NCBI GenBank assembly: GCA_963821925.1
Contig: CAWGFO010000001.1
Span: 496,001-560,000 of the forward strand
Length of the DNA: 64,000 nt
Direction: 5' to 3'
Source: JAOUEA01 sp963821925
GTDB taxonomy: Bacteria > Actinomycetota > UBA4738 > HRBIN12
This document shows, piece by piece, positions 52,187-60,277 of this stretch. The notes below the pieces were generated by a model that worked only from the letters and a program-made list of their open reading frames with translations, made no database searches and was not told the origin of the DNA. How positions within the stretch are numbered: the stretch's first letter is position 1; every line of letters begins with the position of its first letter. Made by a program: the position numbers and the translations under genes.

Positions 52187-53446
52187 GTGCGACGCGTCTT
52201 CTACCTCATCCCGGCCGTGCTGCTGACGGCTTCGTTCGTAGTGGCGGCTCGCAGCGTGCCTTCGTTCGCGGTGGCGCCGGGATCCAACGGTGCGATCGCG
52301 TTCGAGTCCGACCGTGACGGGGACCTCGAGATCTTCACGATCCGGTCGGACGGCACGGGACTGCTGCAGCTGACGCACAACACCGTCGCCGATCGGAACC
52401 CGGCGTGGTCCCCCGACGGGACGACCCTCGTATTCGTCCGCGATGCCTGCAACGGAACCTGCCGGAACCTCTGGCAGATCGGCGCCGACGGCACCGGTGA
52501 GCTGCAGCTGACGAACGAGGTGGGCATCGCCGATGCCGATCCGACTTGGTCGCCGGACGGCACCACCATCGCATTCGCGCACCCGACGAACGATGGGACC
52601 GGTCAGTTCTTCAAGCAGATCTGGACGATCCCGGCGGCGGGAGGCTCGATGACCAAGCTCACGTCGTCGGCGTACGCGAACTGGTCACCGGACTGGTCAC
52701 CCGACGGTTCGAAGATCGTCTTCTACTCGACGCGCGTCGACCCCGGCACGCTCTACTCGATGAACGCGGACGGCACCGCGCAGGCGAAGGTGACGTTCAC
52801 CGGTGCGTCGACCCCACCCGCATACCTCCTTGGCGGTCCCTCCTGGTCACCCGACGGCACGACGTTCGCCTTCCATGGGGCAAACAGTGCGACGCTCGAG
52901 GTGCCGCGTCTCGTGCTCGCGAACGTCGACGGGACCGATACCCGGACCCTGTGGGATCCGACCGGAGAGGTCTACCCGCCCTCCTGGGCACCTGACGGGC
53001 AGAAGCTCGTCGTGACCGTGAACAGCGGGAGCGGCTCCGTCACCAACATGCAGCTCTACGTCGTGGACGCATCGGATGGCTCTGCGTACGTGCTCGCGTC
53101 GTCTTCGTTCACCGAGCAGAACCCGAGCTGGCAACCGACGGCGGCCGGCGTTTCAGCGACCCCTTCCCCGAGCCCGAGTTCGACCCCGAGCGCCTCCCCT
53201 TCCCCGAGCCCGAGCGCCTCCCCTTCCCCGAGCCCGAGCTCCCTCCCCGAGCCCGAGCGCCTCCCCTTCCCCGAGCCCGAGCGCCTCCCCTTCCCCGAGC
53301 CCGAGCGCCTCCCCTTCCCCGAGCCCGAGCGCCTCCCCTTCCCCGAGCCCGAGCGCCTCCCCTTCCCCGAGCCCGAGCGCCTCCCCTTCCCCGAGCCCCA
53401 CCTCCTCGCCTCCGCCGCTACCTCCCCCGGACGGGGTTCACGTTGA
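52187..53446 (+). CDS. secreted WD40/TolB-like propeller protein (front of a frameshifted gene)
   Basis: Signal peptide (FYLIPAVLLTASFVVAA) followed by repeated TolB-type blades, each with a WSPDG motif: NPAWSPDGTTLVFV, DPTWSPDGTTIAFA, SPDWSPDGSKIVFY, GPSWSPDGTTFAFH and PPSWAPDGQKLVVT. After blade six (about residue 310), a Ser/Pro-rich tract begins; the frame is then lost in the 24-base tandem repeat near 53239-53248 and the reading ends with an out-of-frame LPFPEPER repeat. The intended product probably continues into the cupredoxin domain that follows. Confidence 0.8.
   Translation: MRRVFYLIPAVLLTASFVVAARSVPSFAVAPGSNGAIAFESDRDGDLEIFTIRSDGTGLLQLTHNTVADRNPAWSPDGTTLVFVRDACNGTCRNLWQIGADGTGELQLTNEVGIADADPTWSPDGTTIAFAHPTNDGTGQFFKQIWTIPAAGGSMTKLTSSAYANWSPDWSPDGSKIVFYSTRVDPGTLYSMNADGTAQAKVTFTGASTPPAYLLGGPSWSPDGTTFAFHGANSATLEVPRLVLANVDGTDTRTLWDPTGEVYPPSWAPDGQKLVVTVNSGSGSVTNMQLYVVDASDGSAYVLASSSFTEQNPSWQPTAAGVSATPSPSPSSTPSASPSPSPSASPSPSPSSLPEPERLPFPEPERLPFPEPERLPFPEPERLPFPEPERLPFPEPERLPFPEPHLLASAATSPGRGSR
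53161..53400 (+). repeat. 24-base tandem repeats encoding SPSPSPSA
   Basis: Unit CTTCCCCGAGCCCGAGCGCC plus four bases, about nine copies, six nearly perfect after 53255. One irregular unit at 53239-53248 (CTCCCTCCCCGA) is two bases short, which breaks the reading frame. Confidence 0.8.
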
Positions 53447-53951
53447 GGTCACCGACAACCTGTTCACGCCCGCCACCGCCGCGATCCCGCTGGGCGGGAC
53501 GATCGTCTTCGACCATCTGGGCCCGTCGCACCACACGGCAACCGACGGAACGGGGATGCTTCTGTACGACTCCGGCTCCGTCGATGAGACCAGCCCGCCC
53601 ACCTGGTACACGTTCGAGGCGTCAGGGCGCTATCCGTTCATCTGTGTCTTCCACCCCGAGATGTCGGGCCGCGCATACGTGTCCATCGAGGCGGGGCCGG
53701 CCACGGGCCCGGCGGGCAAGATCCGGAAGGTGACCTACGCGACGGCGATCGCGCTCGACGGCTTCGCGTACGACGTCCAGATCAGGCGTCCGGGCAAGCA
53801 CTGGACCTCCTGGCGCAAGGGCACCCCGTGGCCCTCGGCTTCGTTCCTCGCCGACGCCGGGAAGGGCACGTATCGATTCCGCGCGCGGCTCCGGGAGGTG
53901 GGGCAGGCAGCCTCGGGTTGGTCGCGGCCCGCCGTCGTCCAGGTCGGGTAG
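53246..53951 (+). pseudogene. C-terminal half: SPSP linker and cupredoxin domain
   Basis: In the +2 frame, the SPSPSPSA repeats continue without interruption, then PPPDGVHVEVTDNLFTPATAAI begins a blue-copper-type domain with Cu ligands in GPSHHTATD (His) and FICVFHPEMSG (Cys, His, Met). The last 70 residues (KVTYATAIALDGFAYDVQIRR...) form another small beta domain. No own start or ribosome-binding site is visible, so it should be translated together with the propeller gene. Together they would form a secreted propeller-linker-cupredoxin protein of about 588 residues. Confidence 0.75.
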
Positions 53952-54011
53952 CCATCCTCGTTCCGTCCGGGAGCGGTACCGTCGAGCTGAGACTCGATGA
54001 GGGGAGACCCG

Positions 54012-54779
54012 ATGACCCGCTTCAAGGTCGGCGTGCAGTTCCATCCGCAGCACACCTCGATGGACGTGCTCCGTGCCGGCTGGCGCGAGGCCGACGCCCT
54101 CGGCGTCGATTCGGTCTGGACGTGGGACCACTTCTACCCGCTGTACGGGGATCCCGACGGCGCGCACTTCGAAGGATGGTCGTTGCTCGCGGCGATCGCC
54201 TGCGACACGCAGCACGCCGAGTTCGGGGCGATGGTGACCTGCAACTCGTATCGGAACCCCGAGCTGCTCGCGGACATGGCCCGGACGATCGACCACCTGA
54301 GCCACGGCCGCCTGATCCTCGGGATCGGCTCGGGCTGGTTCGAGCGCGACTACGAGGAGTACGGGTACGGGTTCGGTACCGCGGTCGAGCGGCTCCGGGC
54401 CCTCGAGGCGGCGTTGCCGCGCATCGAGGCCCGCCTCGGGAAGTTGAACCCGCCGCCCGCCCGAGACCCCCTGCCGATCCTGATCGGTGGCGCCGGCGAG
54501 AAGGTCACGCTGCGGCTCGTCGCCGAGCACGCGTCGATGTGGAACAGCTTCGGCCCGCCCGAGCGGTACGCGAGGAAGAACGCGGTCCTCGACGAGTGGT
54601 GCGGCCGGATCGGCCGCGATCCGAAGGAGATCGAGCGCACGATCCTGATCGAGCACGACGACCTTCAGGTCGACGCCTATCTCGGGGCCGGCGCCCAGCA
54701 CCTGATCGTCGAGCTCGGCACGACCGGCGACAAGCCGTTCGACCTTGGCCCCGTGCGGGAACTGCTCGACCAGCGCTAG
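54012..54779 (+). CDS. LLM-class F420-dependent-type oxidoreductase
   Basis: A 255-residue luciferase-like enzyme with MTRFKVGVQFHPQHTSMD, SVWTWDHFYPLYGDP, GRLILGIGSGWFERDYEEY and PLPILIGGAGEKVTLRLVAEHA. GGGGAGACCC lies before the ATG. Substrate unknown. It shares a terminator with ino1. Confidence 0.87.
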   Translation: MTRFKVGVQFHPQHTSMDVLRAGWREADALGVDSVWTWDHFYPLYGDPDGAHFEGWSLLAAIACDTQHAEFGAMVTCNSYRNPELLADMARTIDHLSHGRLILGIGSGWFERDYEEYGYGFGTAVERLRALEAALPRIEARLGKLNPPPARDPLPILIGGAGEKVTLRLVAEHASMWNSFGPPERYARKNAVLDEWCGRIGRDPKEIERTILIEHDDLQVDAYLGAGAQHLIVELGTTGDKPFDLGPVRELLDQR

Positions 54780-54788
54780 CACGACGAA

Positions 54789-54809
54789 GGCCGGGCGCGA
54801 GGCCCGGCC
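54789..54809. terminator. bidirectional terminator between LLM gene and ino1
   Basis: GGCCGGGC, loop GCGAG, GCCCGGCC: perfect eight-base stem between convergent genes. Confidence 0.7.
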
Positions 54810-54836
54810 CTCGATGCGTCCGCCGTGTCGCGAGCG

Positions 54837-55985
54837 TCAGACCGTGGGCTGGGTCTCCCGCGCGTCCACGATCTGGATCGCCTGCTGGTGGCGCTGCTGC
54901 GCCTCGATGTCGGCCGGCTTGCCGACGATGAAGGCCTCCACCATCCGGTGCGCCTCCTCGTCGGTGAACTGCACCGGCGGCGACTTCATGAAGTACGACG
55001 ACGGGCCGATCAGCGGACCGCCGATCCCGCGGTCGAGCGCGAGCTTCGCGCAGCGCACCGCGTCGATGATCACGCCGGCGGAGTTCGGCGAGTCCCAGAC
55101 CTCGAGCTTCATCTCGATCGTCAGGGGGATGTCGCCGAAGTTGCGGCCCTCGAGCCGGATCATCGCCCACTTGCGGTCCTCGAGCCACGGCACGTGGTCG
55201 CTCGGGCCGATGTGGATGTTGTCCTTGGCGAGCGGCTCCTCGAGCTGCGACTGCACCGACTGCGTCTTCGAGATCTTCTTCGAGACGAGGCGCTCGCGCT
55301 CGAGCATGTTCATGAAGTCCATGTTGCCGCCGAAGTTCAGCTGGTAGGTGCGGTCGAGCTCGACGCCTCGGTCCTCGAAGAGCTTCGCGAGCACGCGGTG
55401 CGTGATCGTGGCGCCCACCTGGGACTTGATGTCGTCGCCCACGATCGGCACGCCGGCATCGCGGAACTTCTTCGCCCACGCGAGGTCGCTCGCGATGAAC
55501 ACGGGCAGGGCGTTCACGAACGCGACGCCCGCGTCGAGGGCGCACTGCGCGTAGTGGCGAGCGGCCTGCTCGGACCCCACCGGCAGGTAGCACACGAGCA
55601 CGTCGGCCCGGTTGTCCTTCAGGACCTGGACGACGTCGACCTCGGGTGCGTCGGACTCCGTGACCACCTGGCGGTAGTAGGTGCCGAGCCCGTCGAGCGT
55701 GCGGCCCTTCTGGACGGTCACGCCGGTCGGTGGGACGTCGGAGAACGTGATCGTGTTGTTCGGCGCGGTGAAGATCGCCTCGGCGACGTCCTTGCCGACC
55801 TTGGCGGCGTCGACGTCGAACGCCGCCACGACCTCGACGTCGCGAACGTGATAGCCGCCCAGCTCGACGTGCATCAGGCCGGGGACGCGGTCCTCCGGGC
55901 TCGCCTCCTTGTAGTACTCGAGGCCCTGGACCAGCGATGAGGCGCAGTTGCCCACGCCCACGATCGCGATTCGAACCTTCGTCAT
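54837..55985 (-). CDS. ino1: myo-inositol-1-phosphate synthase
   Basis: Makes inositol-1-phosphate from glucose-6-phosphate, the first step to phosphatidylinositol and mycothiol. NAD site IAIVGVGNCASSLVQGLEYY, DVVQVLKDNRADVLVCYLPVG, VGDDIKSQVGATITHRVL and LNFGGNMDFMNM are diagnostic of the actinobacterial/archaeal type. Length 382. It overlaps a PadR regulator (ATGA), as in mycobacteria. Confidence 0.95.
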   Translation of the reverse strand: MTKVRIAIVGVGNCASSLVQGLEYYKEASPEDRVPGLMHVELGGYHVRDVEVVAAFDVDAAKVGKDVAEAIFTAPNNTITFSDVPPTGVTVQKGRTLDGLGTYYRQVVTESDAPEVDVVQVLKDNRADVLVCYLPVGSEQAARHYAQCALDAGVAFVNALPVFIASDLAWAKKFRDAGVPIVGDDIKSQVGATITHRVLAKLFEDRGVELDRTYQLNFGGNMDFMNMLERERLVSKKISKTQSVQSQLEEPLAKDNIHIGPSDHVPWLEDRKWAMIRLEGRNFGDIPLTIEMKLEVWDSPNSAGVIIDAVRCAKLALDRGIGGPLIGPSSYFMKSPPVQFTDEEAHRMVEAFIVGKPADIEAQQRHQQAIQIVDARETQPTV

Positions 55986-56557
55986 GACGTGTGCTCCTTC
56001 CTGCGGAGCGATCGCCGCTCCGATGCGGTGGTGGTCGTGCGGGAACGCTCCGCCGCGAGCAAGCCGTCGACCCACGCGAGATCGGACTCGGTGGCCGAGC
56101 GGCCGTGCTCCATCAGCGACAGCGTGTAGTCGTCGACCCGCGCGCGCGTGGTGCGCAGCGAGTCGCTGATCGTATTGAGCCGGTCCTCCAGGGTCGCGCG
56201 GCGGCGCTCCAGGAGGCGGATCCGGGTCTCGGGCGGCAGGTAACGGAAGAAGGCCAGCCGCACGCGGAACCGCGTGTCCTCGGTCGAATTGTCGTGGGGG
56301 GTCTCCTGCAGGAGCTCGAGGAAGACGCTCTCCCCGTGCTCGGTGATGCGGTAGACGTGCTTGCGGCGCCCGGCCGTGGGCTGGTCGCCCTGCACGACCT
56401 CGATCGCGCCGTCGCGCTCGAGCCGTCGCAGCGTCGGGTACAGGGACCCGTAGGAGACCCGCCAGAATCCGCCGAGCGCGTCACCCAGCTCCCGAGAGAG
56501 TTGGTAGCCGTGCATCGGCTGCTCCTTCAGCAGGCCGAGGATCGCGAGTTCGAGCAT
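55982..56557 (-). CDS. PadR-family regulator
   Basis: A 191-residue PadR protein. Winged helix LELAILGLLKEQPMHGYQLS with VSYGSLYPTLRRLERDGAI, then a long C-terminal Vir_act_alpha_C coiled region (TRFRVRLAFFRYLPPETRIRLL...). It is directly upstream of ino1 with overlap, so probably controls it, and three CGATATAT-type repeats lie upstream of its start. Confidence 0.9.
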   Translation of the reverse strand: MLELAILGLLKEQPMHGYQLSRELGDALGGFWRVSYGSLYPTLRRLERDGAIEVVQGDQPTAGRRKHVYRITEHGESVFLELLQETPHDNSTEDTRFRVRLAFFRYLPPETRIRLLERRRATLEDRLNTISDSLRTTRARVDDYTLSLMEHGRSATESDLAWVDGLLAAERSRTTTTASERRSLRRKEHTS

Positions 56558-56595
56558 CTGACGTTGGGTTCCTTCCCGGGGACGGTGTGGCGGTT

Positions 56596-56629
56596 CGATA
56601 TATCGGACGCATATATCGTTTCGATATAT
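56596..56629. promoter_or_regulatory. PadR-type palindromes
   Basis: CGATATATCG (56596-56605) and ATATATCG-TTT-CGATATAT (56611-56629), 39 to 72 bases before the PadR start. They are the only strongly AT-rich sequences nearby and fit PadR operators with ATAT cores. Confidence 0.6.
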
Positions 56630-56708
56630 CTATACCGCCGGCCGGCGCTCGCGTCAACTCATGGGGCGTTGGGGCCCGGCGCGGATTCGTGGAAGATGGG
56701 CGGCGGAG

Positions 56709-56945
56709 GTGACCGAGATCCGCCAGCCCCCCACCATCAACGTCCCCCGGACTCTCTACGACGAGTTGCGTACCGTTGCGCTCGTGTCCGGGATCGAGGT
56801 CGACGAGCACGCCGCGCGCGCCCTACGGGCGTACCTCGATGACGGCGGCCGTGCGGCCGCGGTGGCCGGGTACGCGGAGCGAGCCCGGCGACGCCATCGC
56901 GGCGCGCTCGACCTGCTCGCCGATCCATCGAGATCCGTTACCTGA
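56709..56945 (+). CDS. ribbon-helix-helix antitoxin-like protein
   Basis: A 78-residue protein with TINVPRTLYDELRTVALVSG, an RHH pattern (strand then two helices), and a basic Ala-rich end. GTG 56709 has GGCGGAG directly in front; ATG 56661 would add 16 residues with no site. The frame overlaps the next, Doc-like gene. Likely an antitoxin/autorepressor. Confidence 0.6.
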   Translation: MTEIRQPPTINVPRTLYDELRTVALVSGIEVDEHAARALRAYLDDGGRAAAVAGYAERARRRHRGALDLLADPSRSVT

Positions 56946-57319
56946 CCCCCGACGACGTCGAGGCGATCGCCGTGACGGAGGTGGGGGCGGGTGCCGCCTG
57001 CGACCCGGAGACCCTCCGGGCCGCGGTCGACCTGCCGTCCGCGCGTGAGGACGATCGCGACGCCTACCCGGGTATCCACCTGAAGGCGGCGGCGCTGCTC
57101 GAGGCCCTCGTGCGTACGAAGCCGTTCGCCTGGGGGAACGAGCAGGTCGCGCTCCTGGCGGTCACGGTCTTCCTGAACCTGAACGGCTGGGACCTCGAGG
57201 CCGAGCCCGACGAGCTCGCCCTGCTCACCCGGATGACGGCACAGGGCCGGCTGCCGCTGTTCGACATCGCGGCGGGGCTCGAGTCGGCGACGGTCAGGCT
57301 GTCGCTGGAGGAGGAGTGA
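56942..57319 (+). CDS. Doc/Fic-like toxin, degenerate active site
   Basis: The core YPGIHLKAAALLEALVRTKPF and AWGNEQVALLAVTVFLNLNGWDL aligns with the Doc family. The signature HxFx(D/N)(A/G)NKR reads KPFAWGNEQ: the catalytic His, acidic residue and Lys/Arg are replaced. The conserved Doc N-terminus (RYLTPDDVEAI) precedes the first usual start (GTG 56972), so the real start may be the CTG at 56942 overlapping the antitoxin stop (CTGA) or an upstream ATC. An antitoxin-toxin pair with a possibly inactive toxin. Confidence 0.6.
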   Translation: MTPDDVEAIAVTEVGAGAACDPETLRAAVDLPSAREDDRDAYPGIHLKAAALLEALVRTKPFAWGNEQVALLAVTVFLNLNGWDLEAEPDELALLTRMTAQGRLPLFDIAAGLESATVRLSLEEE

Positions 57320-58514
57320 CGGCGGCAGGCGCGGGCCGGCGGCCGGCCGCCAGGGCCATGCCTGCGGAGGCGAGCCCGAGCACCCCGCAGCCCAGCCAGA
57401 GCGCCGTCGCGCTCACGGAGTAGACGGCCGTCCCGGCGAGAGGGCCGACGATCGCCGCGGTCGCGAACATCATCCCGAAGGACCCCTGGTAGCGCCCGCG
57501 CGCGTGTTCGGGCGCACGATCGGCGACGAACGCGGCGCTCGAGGGCGATTCGACGATCTCACCGAGCGTCCAGATCAGGACCATGAGCGCCAGCCCCGGG
57601 AGCGCCTGCACGACCGCGAGCGTCGCGAACCCGAGCCCGACGAGCGCGGCCCCGACCGCCACGACCCGTGTGCGCTCGTGCCGCATCGCCCAGGCCGTGA
57701 TCGGGAGCTCGAGCAGCACCACCACGACGCCGTTCGCCGCGAGGAGGAACCCGTACGTCGAGGTCGAGTACCCCAGGTCGCGCACGTGCAGCGCGAACGT
57801 GCTCGCGCTCTGCATGTAGACCACGGCCGTGAGGAAGACCGCGCCGAGGAACAGCTGGAAGCCCCGATCCGCAGCGATCGAGCGCCCCGCCGACCCTAGG
57901 TCGCGCTCCTCCTGCTTCGTGGTGCGGGTGCCGTGGGGGAGCGCGACCAAGGCGATCACCGCGAACGCCGCCGACGTGATCGCGTCGCCGACGAAGAGCA
58001 GGTCGAACGAGCGTTCCGCGAGGAGCCCGGCGAGGCCGAGGCCGAAGGCCCATCCGAGGTTCAGCATCAGCCGGTAGGCGCTGAACGCCGCCACGCGATC
58101 ATCGGAGGGGACCAGGTCGGCGACGAGGGCGCTCGAGGCCGGCCGGTAGAGCTCGGCCGTGAAGCCCAGCAACAGGATCACAGCGACGATCGCGAACAGG
58201 CCGTCCACCCACAGGAGCGACAGCGTCAGCGCGGCCCCGCCGAGCATCGAGAACGCGATCGTGTTCCGCCTGCCGAGTCGATCGGCGAGCAGGCCCCCGA
58301 TCCCCTGGGCGGCGGTCGCGCCGAGGCCGTAGGCGGCCAGACCGAGGCCGGCCTGCGTCACCGTGTACCCACGGTCCGTGAGATACAGGGTGATGAACGG
58401 CAGGACGAACGAGCCGAGCCGGTTCACGAAGGCGCCCGCGAACAAGATCCAGGCCTCGCGCGGCAACGATCGGAGCGTGGCCCGGAGGTTCCGCCGGGTG
58501 GGGACGTCGCTCAC
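57294..58514 (-). CDS. MFS transporter (operon end)
   Basis: A 406-residue MFS protein (DHA1/MMR-type): PREAWILFAGAFVNRLGSFV start, motif A LLADRLGRRN and about 12 helices. Starts four bases inside the PNPOx-like gene, so it belongs to the long operon of the right edge. Its end overlaps the Doc-like gene by 26 bases. Substrate unknown. Confidence 0.85.
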   Translation of the reverse strand: MSDVPTRRNLRATLRSLPREAWILFAGAFVNRLGSFVLPFITLYLTDRGYTVTQAGLGLAAYGLGATAAQGIGGLLADRLGRRNTIAFSMLGGAALTLSLLWVDGLFAIVAVILLLGFTAELYRPASSALVADLVPSDDRVAAFSAYRLMLNLGWAFGLGLAGLLAERSFDLLFVGDAITSAAFAVIALVALPHGTRTTKQEERDLGSAGRSIAADRGFQLFLGAVFLTAVVYMQSASTFALHVRDLGYSTSTYGFLLAANGVVVVLLELPITAWAMRHERTRVVAVGAALVGLGFATLAVVQALPGLALMVLIWTLGEIVESPSSAAFVADRAPEHARGRYQGSFGMMFATAAIVGPLAGTAVYSVSATALWLGCGVLGLASAGMALAAGRRPAPAAVTPPPATA

Positions 58515-59236
58515 GCGGTCGGCCGGCGGTAGTCCGTGACGTAGCTCGGCGGCGCGATGCCGTCGGCGAGCGTGGGGTCGGGCTCGGGCTCGCCCGTCGC
58601 CAGCCCGAGCGGCAGGGTGCCGGCCCAGACGGGCAGGCCGAGGTCGTCGTCGTCGTCCATCGGCGGCCCGGTCCGGATCTTCGCCGAGGCCTCGCCGATC
58701 GGGACGGCGAGGATCATCGTCTGGCGGAACTCGTCCTCGTTGGGGAGGCGCGCGTCGGCGCCGCGACCGGGCGCCACGTGGTCGGCGAGCGCCCGCGCCA
58801 TCGCGTCGAACTCCTCGCGGTCGGTCACCTCGCGCGCTCGCCCGTAGACCACGACCGATCGGTAGTTCATCGAGTGGTGGAAGAGCGACCGGGCGAGCAC
58901 GAGGGCGTCGACGATCGTGGCGGTGATGCAGACCTCAGCCCCGCCGCGGAGCGCGCGCATCGTCTGCGAGGCGCGCGACCCGTGGACGTACAGGGTGTCG
59001 CCGACGCGCGCGTGGAGCGTGGGGATCTGCCGTGGCGAGCCGTCATCGTCGACCCACGCGACGTGCACGATCAGGGCCTCGTCCACGATCGCGCGCACGA
59101 CCGCCGGGTCGTACGCCCCACGTTCGGGGATCCGGCGGACACGGGTGCGTTCGGTGGGGGCCGCAGAGCGGCCCGGGGCTCCCGGCTCGGTCTCAGCCTC
59201 GGCGCTCAGTGCTCGTCCCAGTGATCGTGGTGCCAC
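58511..59236 (-). CDS. flavin split-barrel (PNPOx-like) protein
   Basis: A 241-residue member of the FMN-binding split-barrel family: LIVHVAWVDDDGSPRQIPTLH, VGDTLYVHGSRASQ and MNYRSVVVYGRAREVTDREEF are the beta-strand/FMN phosphate patterns. Close to nitroreductase-like Pyridox_ox_2 proteins. GTG 59236 overlaps the His-rich gene by 31 bases; a later start is possible. Confidence 0.8.
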   Translation of the reverse strand: MAPRSLGRALSAEAETEPGAPGRSAAPTERTRVRRIPERGAYDPAVVRAIVDEALIVHVAWVDDDGSPRQIPTLHARVGDTLYVHGSRASQTMRALRGGAEVCITATIVDALVLARSLFHHSMNYRSVVVYGRAREVTDREEFDAMARALADHVAPGRGADARLPNEDEFRQTMILAVPIGEASAKIRTGPPMDDDDDLGLPVWAGTLPLGLATGEPEPDPTLADGIAPPSYVTDYRRPTA

Positions 59237-59415
59237 CAGTGGCGGTGACCTTCGTGCACGTAGTCGACGTGATCGCCGTGCTGGACGGCTTCGTGGCCGC
59301 AGCCCTCGCCGTGCTCGTGGTCCTCGTGCTCCGCATGATGCCGGTGCTCGACGGCATCACCGTCCGACGGGAACGCCTCGGGGTCCTCCCAGAACTGCGG
59401 CGGGATCTTCGACAT
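59206..59415 (-). CDS. histidine-rich metal-binding peptide
   Basis: A 69-residue soluble peptide with 16 histidines: PPQFWEDPEAFPSDGDAVEH, HEDHEHGEGCGHE and HGDHVDYVHEGHRHWWHHDH. It should bind zinc, nickel or cobalt. A GGAAGGAG site stands six bases before the ATG. Similar His-rich peptides are often annotated as zinc-transport related. It overlaps the transporter S-component by 59 bases. Confidence 0.75.
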   Translation of the reverse strand: MSKIPPQFWEDPEAFPSDGDAVEHRHHAEHEDHEHGEGCGHEAVQHGDHVDYVHEGHRHWWHHDHWDEH

Positions 59416-60277
59416 CGACGGCTCCTTCCCTCGCGACCGGCACCGCCGGTCCGGTCATGTTCATATCACCGCCCACCTCCAGCCGCATGCGCCGGGCGGC
59501 GCGGTCGAGGCTGCCGAGCAGCGGCCGGCCCAGGGCGAGCACGAGCACGCCGTTGCCGACCGCGCGGAACGTGTCCCACACGAGGGACGTGGCGGCGTAG
59601 AAGGTGAGGTAGTGGCGGAGGTTCTCCGCGGCCGTGGCGTCAGGGCTCCAGCTGACCGCCGACCCGGCCGTCAGGAACGGCCAGGACCACAGGTTCATCA
59701 GCGCGCCGAACAGGTAGCCCGCGACCACGCCGTACGCGGCCAGGGCCCAGATCCGCACTCGCCATGACCCGCTGCGCGGCAGGAGACCTGCGCCCATCCC
59801 GACCCAGCCGACCGCCACCATCTGGAAGGGGAGCCAGGGTCCGAGCCCACCGATGAACAGCCCGCTCGCGAACGTGCCGACCGCCCCGAGCAGGAACCCG
59901 AACGACGGTCCGAACGCGTTCCCCGCCACCAGGACGATGATGAACATCGCGCTGAACCCGGCGACGAACCCGGGGAGGCGCAGCGCGACCATCGCCGCGC
60001 CCAGCACGCCGACGAGTGCGACGGCCTTGGGACCCATCCCGCCGCGGCCGAGCTCGACGAAGAGCAGGGTGCCCAGGCAGACCAGCAGCACGAGCAGGAT
60101 GACGGGCCCATCGGCGTGGTGGTTCTCGTTCCCGCCGGTGAACGTCGGCAGCGCGAAGGGCCAGAGGAACGCCATCAGTCCGACGACGTTCAGCACGATC
60201 AACGCCCCGGCACGGAGGCGAGATCCGCCGGTCAGGGTGCGCACGCTCATCGGTCGGGCGATCGTGGTCGCGCTCAC
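59357..60277 (-). CDS. ECF transporter substrate-binding (S) component
   Basis: A 306-residue membrane protein with about six to eight helices; residues 105-200 (GNAFGPSFGFLLGAVGTFAS... FQMVAVGWVGMGAGLL) match the S-component fold, in which GPWxPxQM is typical of one ECF subgroup. Length is above the usual 180-220 because of an N-terminal extra helix and a C-terminal tail. Starts at GTG overlapping the ATPase stop (GTGA). Substrate, probably a corrinoid, is inferred from the neighbours. Confidence 0.82.
   Translation of the reverse strand: MSATTIARPMSVRTLTGGSRLRAGALIVLNVVGLMAFLWPFALPTFTGGNENHHADGPVILLVLLVCLGTLLFVELGRGGMGPKAVALVGVLGAAMVALRLPGFVAGFSAMFIIVLVAGNAFGPSFGFLLGAVGTFASGLFIGGLGPWLPFQMVAVGWVGMGAGLLPRSGSWRVRIWALAAYGVVAGYLFGALMNLWSWPFLTAGSAVSWSPDATAAENLRHYLTFYAATSLVWDTFRAVGNGVLVLALGRPLLGSLDRAARRMRLEVGGDMNMTGPAVPVAREGAVDVEDPAAVLGGPRGVPVGR

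Noticed and set aside
53161..53400. CRISPR-like array
   Set aside because: The repeat is tandem with no spacers and encodes a Ser/Pro linker in frame.
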